From positions 120,769-184,768 of the forward strand of contig NZ_JAGGOK010000070.1 in assembly GCF_018614615.1 (NCBI RefSeq): a DNA stretch of 64,000 nucleotides, written 5' to 3'. This DNA comes from Streptomyces sp. ISL-100 (GTDB lineage: Bacteria; Actinomycetota; Actinomycetes; Streptomycetales; Streptomycetaceae). The position numbers and the translations under genes are program-made. The notes below the pieces were generated by a model, which saw only the letters and a program-made list of their open reading frames with translations, searched no databases and had not been told where the DNA came from. Of this stretch, positions 8,302-23,704 are shown piece by piece (the first letter of the stretch is position 1; every line of letters starts with the position of its first letter).

Positions 8302-8413
8302 GCCTCTGACCTGGGCTTTTTCCTCCCGGGGAAACGGCTTGCCCCGGGCTGGGTGAGCGATCAAGGATTGAGAGGTACGGCTACCCGCACCCCCGTGGTG
8401 CGGGTAGCCGTAC
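8302..8413 (+). promoter_or_regulatory. Regulatory module copy 2 with perfect 16-bp palindrome (drives PBP-like hydrolase/NRPS operon)
   Basis: Inverted copy of 3378-3490. The palindrome here is perfect: arms 8375-8390 and 8398-8413 with a 7-nt loop. The other shared blocks are GCCTCTGACCTG (8302-8313), a TTTCC/GGAAA half-palindrome and CGATCAAGGATTG (8358-8370). The palindrome ends 41 bp before ATG 8455, which has GGGGGAA as ribosome site. The element lies between divergent pheA and the hydrolase gene, so it could serve both. Similarity to copy 1 stops exactly at the palindrome edge. Confidence 0.7.
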
Positions 8414-8454
8414 TGGTGAAGTTCGCGCCGGTCGGTCATCTGTAGGGGGAAGAT

Positions 8455-9810
8455 ATGGAAGCACGGCACCTTGCGGGCCGATTGCAGGAACTGGCAGACA
8501 CCCATGCCGTCCCGGGGGCGCAGCTCGCCGTGCACACCGGTGCTGAAACCGTGAGTGCCGTCGCTGGATTCGAGTGCTACGGCGAACCCCGCGCGGTGGA
8601 CACCCGTACGGCATTCGCCTACGGCTCAGTGAGCAAAGTCTTCGCCGCGACGCTGGTGCTCCAGCTCGTGTCCGACGGCGACCTGGAACTCGACGCCCCG
8701 GTCTCCGACATCTTGCCGGAATTCCGCGAGCCGGCGGACGCCCGGCTGGCTTCGGTCACCCCCCGGCAACTCCTCAGCCACACCAGCGGCCTGGTCGCCG
8801 ACCACGAACTCGATGACCCCGACGAGCGGTCCCTGTGCCGTTACGCCACGAGCGTCGCCCAGCTCCCGCTGCTGGACCGCCCTGGGAACTCCTTCTCCTA
8901 TTCGAACACCGGCTACAACATCCTGGGCCGTCTCGTCGAGGCGGTCACCGACCTGAAGTGGCGCGACGCGCTCCAGGACTTCCTGCTGCGCCCGCTGGGT
9001 GTCGACCCGTACATCGACCACAGCCCCGAGAGCCCCGCCCGGGCCCTGGCCAAGGGACACGCGGTCAGACCCGGACAGCGCGAGGCGCGCCCCGTCGACC
9101 AGTTCCTGCCGCCCACCTGGACACCGGCCGGCGGACTCAGCGGCAGCGCACAGGACCTGATCGCGCTCGCGCGGCTGCACATGGGCACAGACCCGAAGGC
9201 GGCCGCCCTCCTGGAGGACGAGCAGCGCATCGAGATGTGTACCGTCGCTCCCGGCGCCGACGCCTTCGGCATCGCCGATGCCTGGGCGCTGGGCCTGGGC
9301 CACTACGGCAGTCCGGACAACCGCTGGCTGGGCCATGACGGCACGGTGGACGGCGGCACGGCTCACCTGCGCTTCCACCCGGAATCGGGCCTTGCTGTCG
9401 CCCTGACCGCCAACGCCACTACGGGGTCCAGCCTCTGGCCCGACGTGATCGGGGCACTGCGCACCCTCGGTATAGACGTCGGCGACTACGAGCCCGGCGT
9501 ACCCGCCCCGGACCCCTCCGCTTCCGCGGTCGCCACCGGCTCGCGTGACGTCGAACCGCTCGTGGGCGACTACGGCAACGGAGACACCGTTTTCTCCGTC
9601 CGGCGCCACCACGACGGCATCCGGCTCAGCGACCGCACCGGCTTGGTCGCCGATATCACCCTGCACGACAGCCTGCACTTCACCGCCCGGCGCGTCGACA
9701 CTGACGCGGCGCCGTACGTCGGACGCTTCGTCCTGAGCGGCGGTACGGGCGAGATCGCCCTCTTGCAGCTCGCAGGGCGCTCCGCCAAGCGCACCCACGC
9801 CGCGGCCTGA
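8455..9810 (+). CDS. PBP/class-C beta-lactamase-fold hydrolase, probable stand-alone NRPS cyclase (SurE-like)
   Basis: 451 residues with no signal peptide, so cytosolic, unlike true penicillin-binding proteins. The serine-hydrolase triad is visible: S58-V-S-K61, Y149-S-N151 and H295-D-G297. A C-terminal domain of about 100 residues (from about 340) is compatible with the lipocalin-like domain of PBP-type thioesterases such as SurE. Those enzymes release and macrocyclise peptides from NRPSs that lack a cis TE and end in a D residue. The gene is 109 bp upstream of, and co-directional with, a TE-less NRPS ending in an E domain, which fits. A plain beta-lactamase or D-aminopeptidase role is the alternative. 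Confidence 0.8.
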   Translation: MEARHLAGRLQELADTHAVPGAQLAVHTGAETVSAVAGFECYGEPRAVDTRTAFAYGSVSKVFAATLVLQLVSDGDLELDAPVSDILPEFREPADARLASVTPRQLLSHTSGLVADHELDDPDERSLCRYATSVAQLPLLDRPGNSFSYSNTGYNILGRLVEAVTDLKWRDALQDFLLRPLGVDPYIDHSPESPARALAKGHAVRPGQREARPVDQFLPPTWTPAGGLSGSAQDLIALARLHMGTDPKAAALLEDEQRIEMCTVAPGADAFGIADAWALGLGHYGSPDNRWLGHDGTVDGGTAHLRFHPESGLAVALTANATTGSSLWPDVIGALRTLGIDVGDYEPGVPAPDPSASAVATGSRDVEPLVGDYGNGDTVFSVRRHHDGIRLSDRTGLVADITLHDSLHFTARRVDTDAAPYVGRFVLSGGTGEIALLQLAGRSAKRTHAAA

Positions 9811-9919
9811 CGGCTTCCCGCCGCGCGTCCTGACCACTCTTTCCGACTTCTCGGCAGCCCGCCCCGGCCACAGGCAGGGGGCACTTCGCGCCGAAGTCCG
9901 TCAATCCTGGAGGTACAGC

Positions 9920-16717
<6,798 letters not shown>

Positions 16718-16741
16718 AAGGACGAACTCCCACGCCGAAGG

Positions 16742-16773
16742 GCCGGATCGCGCGCGTCCTCGCGCGGTCCGGC
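16742..16773 (+). terminator. Hairpin after the NRPS
   Basis: Arms 16742-16754 and 16761-16773 pair over 13 bp with one G-T type mismatch and a 6-nt loop, 25 bp after the NRPS stop. There is no clear T-run, as is common in Streptomyces. It could also serve the convergent SDR gene. Confidence 0.55.
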
Positions 16774-16844
16774 GCTTTGCCCGGTGCGGACTCCCGTGCC
16801 GCCGGCGACGGCACGGGCAGGTTCCGGCAGTCCGAAAGTGCCGC

Positions 16845-17642
16845 TCAGGAGTACGCGGGCCGCCCCGGAGCCGGGACGTTGCGGAAGCGGAACGGCTCCG
16901 GGTCCCGGCCTGCCTGGATGAGCCAGCATTCCCCGGCACCGTCGCCGGTGACGATGCGCAGCACCGTGTCGGCTACGACCTCCGCCAGGATGACCGGCGT
17001 TCCGTGCTCGGACAGCATGCCGCGCAGCGGGTCGATGATCCGCGACTCGGCGAAGCCCGGGCAGACCGCGTTGAACCGGATGCCGTCGGGCGCCAGCGCC
17101 GGTCCCAGTGAACGGGCGAGGCCGACCACGGCATGCTTGTTGGCCCCGTACAGGGGATCGAGCGGTACCGAGGCCAGGCCGGCCAGGGACGCGGTCGCCA
17201 CGATCGACCCACCGCCGCGGGCCCGCAGCGCCGGCAGGACCGCATGGGTGCCGAAGACAACGCCGTCAAGGTTGGCGCCCATGGCGCGGCGATACCGCGC
17301 CAGGTCGAAGTCGTCGCCAACCCCGCAGCCGGTCGCCACCCCCGCGTTCAGGAAGGCGATGTCGACACCGCCGCAGCGTTCAACGGCGAAGTCCACCAGA
17401 GCACGGTTCGCATCGAGATCGGAGACGTCGCACGCCCGGAAGTGACCGCCGACGATATCGGCAACCTCCCGGCCGCCCTCCGCGTCGAGGTCGGCGACGA
17501 CCACCTCGGCGCCCGCCGCAGCCAGCGCCAGCGCCGTGGCCCGGCCCAGTCCACTGGCGCCGCCCGTGACGATCGCGACCTTGTCGCGCAGCGGTGCCGA
17601 TCCTTGCGCGCTCGGGGAGGCCGGGCCCACCTGCGTGTTCAT
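16845..17642 (-). CDS. SDR-family oxidoreductase
   Basis: 265-residue classical short-chain dehydrogenase. Cofactor motif TGGASGLG sits near residues 26-33, NAG follows, and the catalytic S...YGANK triad is present. D at the end of beta-2 (VVVADLD) suggests NAD(H) preference. It follows the MDR gene at 17659-18666 by 16 bp, so the two form an operon. Substrate not evident; the pair could be a catabolic or detoxifying unit unrelated to the NRPS. Confidence 0.88.
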   Translation of the reverse strand: MNTQVGPASPSAQGSAPLRDKVAIVTGGASGLGRATALALAAAGAEVVVADLDAEGGREVADIVGGHFRACDVSDLDANRALVDFAVERCGGVDIAFLNAGVATGCGVGDDFDLARYRRAMGANLDGVVFGTHAVLPALRARGGGSIVATASLAGLASVPLDPLYGANKHAVVGLARSLGPALAPDGIRFNAVCPGFAESRIIDPLRGMLSEHGTPVILAEVVADTVLRIVTGDGAGECWLIQAGRDPEPFRFRNVPAPGRPAYS

Positions 17643-17658
17643 CCGGTCTCCTCGGCGG

Positions 17659-18666
17659 TCATGCCAGCTCCAGCACGAGCTTGCCGACGTTCTCGCCGCG
17701 GAAGAGCATCTGCAGCGTCTCGGGGAAGTCGTCCACCGTCCCCTTCACCACATGCTCCTTGACCTTGAGCCGGCCGTCGCCGATCCACCCGGCGATCTCC
17801 TGCGCGGCCTGCGCGTAGCGCTTGGCGTAGTCGAAGACCACGAAGCCCTCCATGCGGGCACGGCGCACGAGCAGGGACAGGTAGTTCGACGGCCCCGTGA
17901 CCGGTGTGGCGTTGTTGTACTGGCTGATCGCGCCGCAGACCACCACGCGAGCGTGCATGGCCAGCCGGGTGAGCGCAGCGTCGAGGATGTCCCCTCCGAC
18001 GTTGTCGAAGTAGACATCGATGCCGTCAGGAGTGTGCTCGCGCAGCGCACGCTTGACGTCGCCGGCCCGGTAGTCGATCGCCGCGTCGAATCCGAGCTCG
18101 TCGGTGAGCAGCGCGCACTTTTCGGGCCCTCCGGCGATGCCGATGACGCGGCATCCCTTCACCTTGGCGATCTGGCCGACCATGGTGCCGACCGCACCGG
18201 CCGCGCCGGAGACGACGACGGTCTCGCCGTCCTTGAGAGCACCGACGTCCAGCAGTCCGAAGTACGCGGTCATGCCGGGCATGCCGAGTGCGCCGAGATA
18301 CGTCGAGGGCGGCGCGAGCGAGGTGTCGATCTTCAGGGCGCCCTTGCCGTCGGACACGACGTGCTCCTGGACGCCGAAAGTGCCTACGACGTGATCGCCG
18401 GGCTGGAAGCCGGGGTGGTTGGAGGCGGTCACCTCGATGACCGAACCCGCACGCATCACCTCGCCGAGCCCGACGGGCGGGAGATAGGAGGGGCGGTCGT
18501 CGAGCCAGCCGCGCATCGCGGGGTCCAGCGATATGACGCGCGTCCTGCCCGCGAACTGCCCGGGGCCGGGTGCTTCGGCGGGTGCGGAGACGTGTTCCCA
18601 GTCCTCGGGTTTGACGTCACCCGCGGGGCGGGCTGCCAGACGGATCTGGCGGTGGGTCGCAGACAT
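17659..18666 (-). CDS. NADP-dependent MDR oxidoreductase (CurA/leukotriene B4 dehydrogenase-like)
   Basis: 335 residues. ATG 18666 is chosen because AGGAGG lies 4 nt upstream; the longer in-frame extension has no site. Rossmann motif SGAAGAVGTMVGQIAK is in the middle, and the cysteine/histidine zinc ligands of alcohol dehydrogenases are absent, placing it with double-bond reductases acting on enones or enals. First gene of a two-gene operon with the SDR. An inverted repeat at 18704-18724, just upstream, is a likely repressor site. Confidence 0.87.
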   Translation of the reverse strand: MSATHRQIRLAARPAGDVKPEDWEHVSAPAEAPGPGQFAGRTRVISLDPAMRGWLDDRPSYLPPVGLGEVMRAGSVIEVTASNHPGFQPGDHVVGTFGVQEHVVSDGKGALKIDTSLAPPSTYLGALGMPGMTAYFGLLDVGALKDGETVVVSGAAGAVGTMVGQIAKVKGCRVIGIAGGPEKCALLTDELGFDAAIDYRAGDVKRALREHTPDGIDVYFDNVGGDILDAALTRLAMHARVVVCGAISQYNNATPVTGPSNYLSLLVRRARMEGFVVFDYAKRYAQAAQEIAGWIGDGRLKVKEHVVKGTVDDFPETLQMLFRGENVGKLVLELA

Positions 18667-18703
18667 GAAGCCTCCTGTCGTCCATGAACCCTCCGACCAT
18701 ACC

Positions 18704-18724
18704 GACCAGTAGGTACGTCTGGTC
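18704..18724. promoter_or_regulatory. Inverted repeat, candidate TetR-type operator
   Basis: GACCAG - 9 nt - CTGGTC, 38 bp upstream of the MDR start codon. An overlapping TACC/GGTA pair (18700-18715) gives a second symmetry. No regulator gene is adjacent, so the cognate protein is unknown. Confidence 0.45.
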
Positions 18725-18919
18725 TGTGACGTGTGCCACATTCGCGCTGCGTCACCGGATGTCGCTACTCGACCGACGTGCGCCGGCGCCCCATCTATTG
18801 GCCGACTCTTCACCACTCTGACGCCCCGTCAATCCCCAGCCCGCAATGAGGTTCGCAGAGGTTGGGGTGGGCATGTCAATCTCGCGTGCGCCAACGTGGC
18901 GGTCGATCAGGAGGACGCA

Positions 18920-19714
18920 GTGAAGACGAGCTCCCGGATGCGCAAGGTTCCGCTCATTCTTGGCAGCGCCATCGCACTGGTCATCGCCTTCCCGGGCAGC
19001 GCTCTCGCCGACCCGCCCAAAGCGCTGCCCCCCAACGCGGACGGACTGGAGCAGACGTTTCAACCCGCCTACGACTACGACACGGACGGCTGCTACCCCA
19101 CCCCCGCTGTCGGCCCCGACGGGACTGTCAACGGTGGCCTCAAGCCGTCCGGCGCCCTCAACGGCCAGTGCCGCGACTCATGGGACCTTGACAACACCAA
19201 TGGATACGCGCGGTACAAGTGCAACAACGGCTGGTGCGCGATCATGTACGGCCTCTATTTTGAGAAGGACCAGGCCGTGGCCGGCAGCGGGCTCGGCGGT
19301 CACCGCCACGACTGGGAGCATGTCGTGGTCTGGGTGCAGAACAACCAAGCCCAGTACGTTTCCACCTCCGCCCACGGCAATTTCAACATCTACAACCGTG
19401 ATCAGATCCGGTGGGACGGGATGCACCCCAAGGTCGTGTACCACAAGGACGGCGCGAGCACGCACTGCTTCCGCCCCGCCAACTCCAACGACGAACCGCC
19501 GGAAAACCACTACCACGGCTGGCAGTTTCCCAGCCTGGTCGGCTGGAACGGCTACCCCGCGGGTCTTCGCGACAAGCTGAGTCAGGCCAATTTCGGAAGT
19601 GCCGTCTTCGGCCTCAAGGACGGCAATTTCAACTACCACCTCGAGAAGGCCAAGCCGGCCGGCATCTCGTTCGACCCCCACGACGCTTCTGCGGCCTATT
19701 CCGTGTCGCCGTAG
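18920..19714 (+). CDS. Secreted necrosis-inducing NPP1/NLP-family protein
   Basis: 264 residues; GTG 18920 follows AGGAGG by 5 nt. A Sec signal peptide (MKTSSRMRK plus hydrophobic core) is probably cleaved after ALA near residue 31. The NLP signature GHRHDWE is intact, and four or more cysteines are present. In oomycetes, fungi and some bacteria NLPs bind plant sphingolipids and permeabilise eudicot membranes. Here it implies plant or soil contact. The 3' end overlaps the convergent metallo-hydrolase gene by 19 bp. Toxicity cannot be inferred from sequence alone. Confidence 0.93.
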   Translation: MKTSSRMRKVPLILGSAIALVIAFPGSALADPPKALPPNADGLEQTFQPAYDYDTDGCYPTPAVGPDGTVNGGLKPSGALNGQCRDSWDLDNTNGYARYKCNNGWCAIMYGLYFEKDQAVAGSGLGGHRHDWEHVVVWVQNNQAQYVSTSAHGNFNIYNRDQIRWDGMHPKVVYHKDGASTHCFRPANSNDEPPENHYHGWQFPSLVGWNGYPAGLRDKLSQANFGSAVFGLKDGNFNYHLEKAKPAGISFDPHDASAAYSVSP

Positions 19715-20613
19715 GCCGCCCATCGTCCGATGGTGAAGCCACTGCCTTCCGGACGGACCTCTACGACGCCCGCCCCTGCGAAGTGCGCGGGAACGACCAG
19801 CTCCCTTTCGACCGCTGCCCGTTCGAGGATGCGACGACGGCTGGCCGCGGCTTGTCCGGCGTCCAGGCAGAAGCAGCTGTTGCAGGAGGGCTTGAGAATC
19901 TGCACGGGACTGTGAAGAAGGTCGCCGACGAAAACCGCCCGGTCGCCCCCCGAAGTGAGCCGCAGAACGGAAGAGCCGGGTGTGTGGCCGGGCGCGGATT
20001 CCAGAGTGAGGTGTTCGTCGATACGGTGCATGCCGTCCCACAACATGGTCTGCCCGGCCCGGTGGACGGGCGCGACACTGTCCTCGTAGATGAGCTGGTC
20101 GTCCTTCTGCAGCCCGTTCCCGTATGCGTTGTCCGGGCCGAAGTGGAAGTCGTCGGCGGCCGGAATGAGGTACTGGGCGTTGGGGAACGTCGGCACCCAC
20201 TCCCCATCGACTCCGACGGTGTTCCAGCCGACGTGATCGCCGTGGAGGTGGGTGTTGACGACGATATCGACGTCCTGAGGGCGTACGCCCGCCTGCGCCA
20301 GACGCCCGAGGAAATCGCCTTGCCGGTGGTGCAAGTGCGGGGAACCGGGCCGCTCCCGCCCATTGCCCACCCCGGTGTCGACGAGGACCGTCCGTCCGCC
20401 GCTGCGCAGCACCCACGTCTGGAGTGCCATTACCGCGCTGTCGATCTCCGGTTCCCAGTGGTCCGGTGCGAGCCAGTCCTTGTTATCCTTCCACACCTCC
20501 GCTCCGGACTCCGGAACAATGCCGAGGGCAGGCGCGAAAGGCCCCTGCCACTCGACGACTCGTAGGATCTCGACGTCTCCCAGCACAATGCGCTGCGCGC
20601 TCTCGCTCTTCAT
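19696..20613 (-). CDS. MBL-fold metallo-hydrolase
   Basis: 305 residues from ATG 20613 (MKSESAQR). Metal-binding NTHLHGDHVGWN supplies HxHxDH; further ligands are in APGHTPGSS and VGDLLHSPVQ. The architecture resembles lactonase/hydrolase members such as quorum-quenching AHL lactonases and other broad-specificity MBL enzymes; substrate unknown. It is divergent from an AraC regulator with 100 bp between starts, so that regulator probably controls it. Confidence 0.88.
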   Translation of the reverse strand: MKSESAQRIVLGDVEILRVVEWQGPFAPALGIVPESGAEVWKDNKDWLAPDHWEPEIDSAVMALQTWVLRSGGRTVLVDTGVGNGRERPGSPHLHHRQGDFLGRLAQAGVRPQDVDIVVNTHLHGDHVGWNTVGVDGEWVPTFPNAQYLIPAADDFHFGPDNAYGNGLQKDDQLIYEDSVAPVHRAGQTMLWDGMHRIDEHLTLESAPGHTPGSSVLRLTSGGDRAVFVGDLLHSPVQILKPSCNSCFCLDAGQAAASRRRILERAAVERELVVPAHFAGAGVVEVRPEGSGFTIGRWAAYGDTE

Positions 20614-20713
20614 GTCATCGACTCTAGGAAGAGCGATTGAGCCTCTCAATGCTCGTCCAGCTCTCATGAATACGCGTCCGTCTCACCCTTGATGCCAGAG
20701 ATACGCTGATGCC

Positions 20714-21640
20714 ATGGATGTGGTGAGCGACGCGATCTCGACCGTACGCATCGGGCAACCCGCCTCCAACCGGGTGCGGGTGAGCGGAAGCTGGTGCACT
20801 CGGCTCGCACCGTACGACGGCGCGGGCTTCCACGTGGTGCTCGAGGGCAACTGCTGGCTGCTGCCCGACGGCGGCTCCCCGGTCTCGTTGGGCGTGGGGG
20901 ACGCGGTGCTGTTGCCGCACGGCACGGGGCATGTGATCGCCGACTCGCCCGCCGACGCGGTGGCCGTGGAGCGGGCGGTGCCGTTCGACGGGTGGGCCGG
21001 GGGACAAGGGGCGGGCCGACCGCGAGCCGCCTCCGGGGAGGTGGAGATGCTGTGCGGCAAGTACAGGCTCGACCACAGTCGCGTACACCCGCTGATGGCG
21101 GAACTGCCAACGCTCGTCCACCTGCCCAACCGCGCGGGCATTCGCCCCGAACTGCGGGCCGCCATCGACCTGTTGGGCGGCGAGCTTGGTGAGCAGCGGC
21201 CTGGCTCGTGCGTCGCCGTACCCAGCCTGCTCGACCTCCTCCTCGTTTACATGATCCGGTCGTGGGTGTCCGAGGACAGGACCGGGGTGTGGCCGGCCGT
21301 ACTGGGCGACCCGGTGGCGTCCGCCGCCCTGCGGGCGCTGCACTCGGACCCGTCCGCGCCATGGACGAACGACCGCCTGGCCGCCGAGGCGGGCGTCTCC
21401 CGTCCCACCCTGGCCCGCCGTTTCACGGCACTGGTCGGCCGGCCTCCGATGGCGTACCTCACCTGGTGGCGCCTGACTCTCGCCGCCACCTTGCTCCGGG
21501 ACACCCAGGACCCACTTGCCATCGCCCGCCGTGTCGGCTACGGCACGCCGTACGCCCTGTCACACGCCTTCAGCCGGGAGTTCGGGACTACACCGGGGCG
21601 GTACCGGGCAGCGGCTCCAGGGGGAGAGCCGGCCCTGTGA
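20714..21640 (+). CDS. AraC-family transcriptional regulator with cupin sensor
   Basis: 308 residues. The N-terminal cupin-type half (GAGFHVVLEGNCWLL, GVGDAVLLPHGTGHV) probably senses a small ligand. The C-terminal two-helix AraC DNA-binding domain contains LAAEAGVSRPTLARRF and the second helix-turn-helix IARRVGYGTPYALSHAF with PGRYR. Encoded divergently from the MBL hydrolase, hence likely its local regulator. Confidence 0.9.
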   Translation: MDVVSDAISTVRIGQPASNRVRVSGSWCTRLAPYDGAGFHVVLEGNCWLLPDGGSPVSLGVGDAVLLPHGTGHVIADSPADAVAVERAVPFDGWAGGQGAGRPRAASGEVEMLCGKYRLDHSRVHPLMAELPTLVHLPNRAGIRPELRAAIDLLGGELGEQRPGSCVAVPSLLDLLLVYMIRSWVSEDRTGVWPAVLGDPVASAALRALHSDPSAPWTNDRLAAEAGVSRPTLARRFTALVGRPPMAYLTWWRLTLAATLLRDTQDPLAIARRVGYGTPYALSHAFSREFGTTPGRYRAAAPGGEPAL

Positions 21641-21682
21641 TCAGGCCTCCCCGTCGTGGCGCTGCCACCGGTTGGAGGCCCC

Positions 21683-21712
21683 CTGCCTGCCGCCATCACC
21701 GGCGGCAGGCAG
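21683..21712. terminator. Bidirectional hairpin between convergent genes
   Basis: Perfect 12-bp arms (21683-21694 and 21701-21712) with a 6-nt loop, between the AraC gene end (21640) and the small secreted protein gene end (21765). Confidence 0.6.
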
Positions 21713-21764
21713 CTCGCCACGCAGTTTGCGGGGCGTCGGACAGGCCCGGCGAAACCGCCCGGGG

Positions 21765-22277
21765 TCAGTAGCGCTCGTGGGAGGCGTTCTCGTTCTTCAG
21801 CGAGGCGACCAGGTTCTCCGACGGCCAGTAGTCGCCGCACGTCGGAAGGAACGCCTGGCTCAGGCCGGAGTACCCGGAGCTGTAGTAGACGCGGTTGGTC
21901 GCCGAGCATTCACCGTTGGAGGCGGAGGCGGCCTGGTTCTTCAGCTCCACGCCCTCACCGGAGTTGCCGAGACGGCAGGTGTTGTAGTTCCCGGAAATCA
22001 GTCCGTAGGCGAAAACGTATCGGACCAGGGCCGCGCCGTTGGGCGAGTACCCGTAGTGGTTGGGGATGGACTTGTTGGCGACGAAGCAGGAGCTCGCCGA
22101 GTACCAGGTCTGTTCTCCGCGGCTGTTGTAGTGCATGACGAAGCAGTAGGCGTTGCCGGAGGAGCTGCACTCGTCGGAGGCGTAGGAGGTGGCCGCCGTC
22201 GCGCTGGGGGCGAAAAGGAGGGCCGACGCCAGCGTCATGAAGAGGGGGACCAGCACGCGGAACATACGGTTTCTCAT
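21765..22277 (-). CDS. Small secreted cysteine-containing protein
   Basis: 170 residues from ATG 22277; an upstream extension overlaps the preceding gene. A clear signal peptide ends near ATA-ATS (about residue 30). The mature part carries six cysteines and many Ser, Tyr and Asn residues, suggesting a compact disulfide-bonded extracellular protein. I do not recognise the family with confidence. Last gene of the minus-strand export operon, starting 2 bp from the stop of the lipoprotein gene. Confidence 0.75.
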   Translation of the reverse strand: MRNRMFRVLVPLFMTLASALLFAPSATAATSYASDECSSSGNAYCFVMHYNSRGEQTWYSASSCFVANKSIPNHYGYSPNGAALVRYVFAYGLISGNYNTCRLGNSGEGVELKNQAASASNGECSATNRVYYSSGYSGLSQAFLPTCGDYWPSENLVASLKNENASHERY

Positions 22278-22279
22278 GG

Positions 22280-23221
22280 TCAGCTCTCGTTCTTGTATGC
22301 CTGGGCGACCTTGGCCGCGACCCTGTCCTTCTGCTTCTTCTCCTTCTCCAGGCCCGCAGCGTTCTTGGCCAGCTCCTGCTGCTGCCATGCCTTTTCCTTC
22401 CCGTGCCAGACGCCGACGAGATCCGTCTTCTTCTTGCACTCGACGTCAGCGACGGCGAGGGCTGTCTCCTCGACGCTGGGGGTGGGTGTGGTCAGGGAGA
22501 TGCCCAGGTCGTCGTGTTCGATGAGGGGTGTCCCGACCTTGAACCCGCGTCCCTTCATGCACGTGGACCACTTCTCGAACACCTTGGTGACGTCCGAGTC
22601 GTCCATGGACTTCTCGTACGCCCGAGCCTCCGCCTCTGCTGAGTGGGGCGTCAGCGCCATCGGGAACATGCGCTTCGCCTCGCCGCGGCAGCCTCCGTCG
22701 GGAATCCTCTTCCCCTCGTAGAGCCCGTCGGTGACCTCGGCGCCGTCGCCGGTGAAGACGGCTTCCTCGGCGCCCTTGGCGGGCTCCCAGTGCGAGGGCT
22801 CCGGTGCGGTCCGGGGTAGGTGGTAGCCGTGTTTCCTGGCTGATTCGAGGTCGGAGATGCCGTAACGGCGTCCCATGTCGGCCTCGGCCTGGGCGGTCGC
22901 CGCCTGGATCGACGGCTCGGGAGGACCGAAGTCCTTGAACCCGTACTGGGCCATACAGCTCTGCCAACGGTCCTGGATGGCGACCTGCCAGGCGTACTGG
23001 TCGGCCGAGTTGAGTGAGTAGTCGTCCAGCGGGAGCGTCAGCCCCTTGGCGAGACCGCTGGACGGGGCCGTGAGGATGCCGCTCAGCGGCAGCCGCGGTG
23101 GCGACTCGGGGACTGCCGCGGTGACCGTCCGGGTGTTCTGCCCTGCCTGTTCCGTGCTGCCGCAGGCGACCAGCACCCCGGTGAGCAGGGTGGCGCCGAG
23201 CGCCTTGAAAGGTGTTTTCAC
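22280..23221 (-). CDS. Predicted lipoprotein of unknown function
   Basis: 313 residues. GTG 23221 is chosen because GAGG lies 6 nt upstream and it gives a proper lipoprotein signal (VKTPFKALGATLLTG with LVAC lipobox, lipidated Cys about residue 19). Two CM...GF segments (SCMAQYGFKD, TCMKGRGFKV) recur, as in a common actinomycete lipoprotein type. Anchored outside the membrane. Located 29 bp after the membrane protein gene. Confidence 0.78.
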   Translation of the reverse strand: MKTPFKALGATLLTGVLVACGSTEQAGQNTRTVTAAVPESPPRLPLSGILTAPSSGLAKGLTLPLDDYSLNSADQYAWQVAIQDRWQSCMAQYGFKDFGPPEPSIQAATAQAEADMGRRYGISDLESARKHGYHLPRTAPEPSHWEPAKGAEEAVFTGDGAEVTDGLYEGKRIPDGGCRGEAKRMFPMALTPHSAEAEARAYEKSMDDSDVTKVFEKWSTCMKGRGFKVGTPLIEHDDLGISLTTPTPSVEETALAVADVECKKKTDLVGVWHGKEKAWQQQELAKNAAGLEKEKKQKDRVAAKVAQAYKNES

Positions 23222-23250
23222 GTCAGACCTCACTAGTATGCGTTGTGTGT

Positions 23251-23703
23251 TCATGGGACGAGGGGTGACGTAAGCGGTACGCATCCCTCGCCCGGCAGAT
23301 GCAGTGCCACGCGGGTGTTCCCGTCCAGCGGGAGCCGGGCGGTGAAGAGCCGGCAGTGCGCCGACGGGTCCGTACCGTCAGGCGACCCGGACCCGCCGGT
23401 GTAGGTGACCGTGATCCGTACGGTGACGTCGTCCGTCTCTCGGTCCCACGGCTTGCCGTCGGCGGCCAGGCCGATCTCCAGGTCGGTCAAGTCGCCGTCA
23501 CGGACAGCGCGTTCGAGCGAGAAGCGCGTTCGTTCGGCCGCGCTGACCGGCTTCTTGGGCGTCCCGTCGGCGCCGCCGAAGAAGCCGCTCACCGCCAGGG
23601 ACAGCAGCAGGCAGCCTGCGACGAAGAGACCCCCGACGGCTACGACGCCCCAGAAGCACCCGCCCGCGAACAGGCGGGTGCTTCGACTGGCATCGTCCGG
23701 CAT
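23251..23703 (-). CDS. Small membrane-anchored protein, unknown
   Basis: 150 residues: short cytoplasmic start, one long hydrophobic segment (about 14-42), then an extracellular domain of mixed polarity with two cysteines. No family recognised. It begins 1 bp after the stop of the SGNH hydrolase gene, so its translation is probably coupled. Confidence 0.65.
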   Translation of the reverse strand: MPDDASRSTRLFAGGCFWGVVAVGGLFVAGCLLLSLAVSGFFGGADGTPKKPVSAAERTRFSLERAVRDGDLTDLEIGLAADGKPWDRETDDVTVRITVTYTGGSGSPDGTDPSAHCRLFTARLPLDGNTRVALHLPGEGCVPLTSPLVP

Positions 23704-23704
23704 G

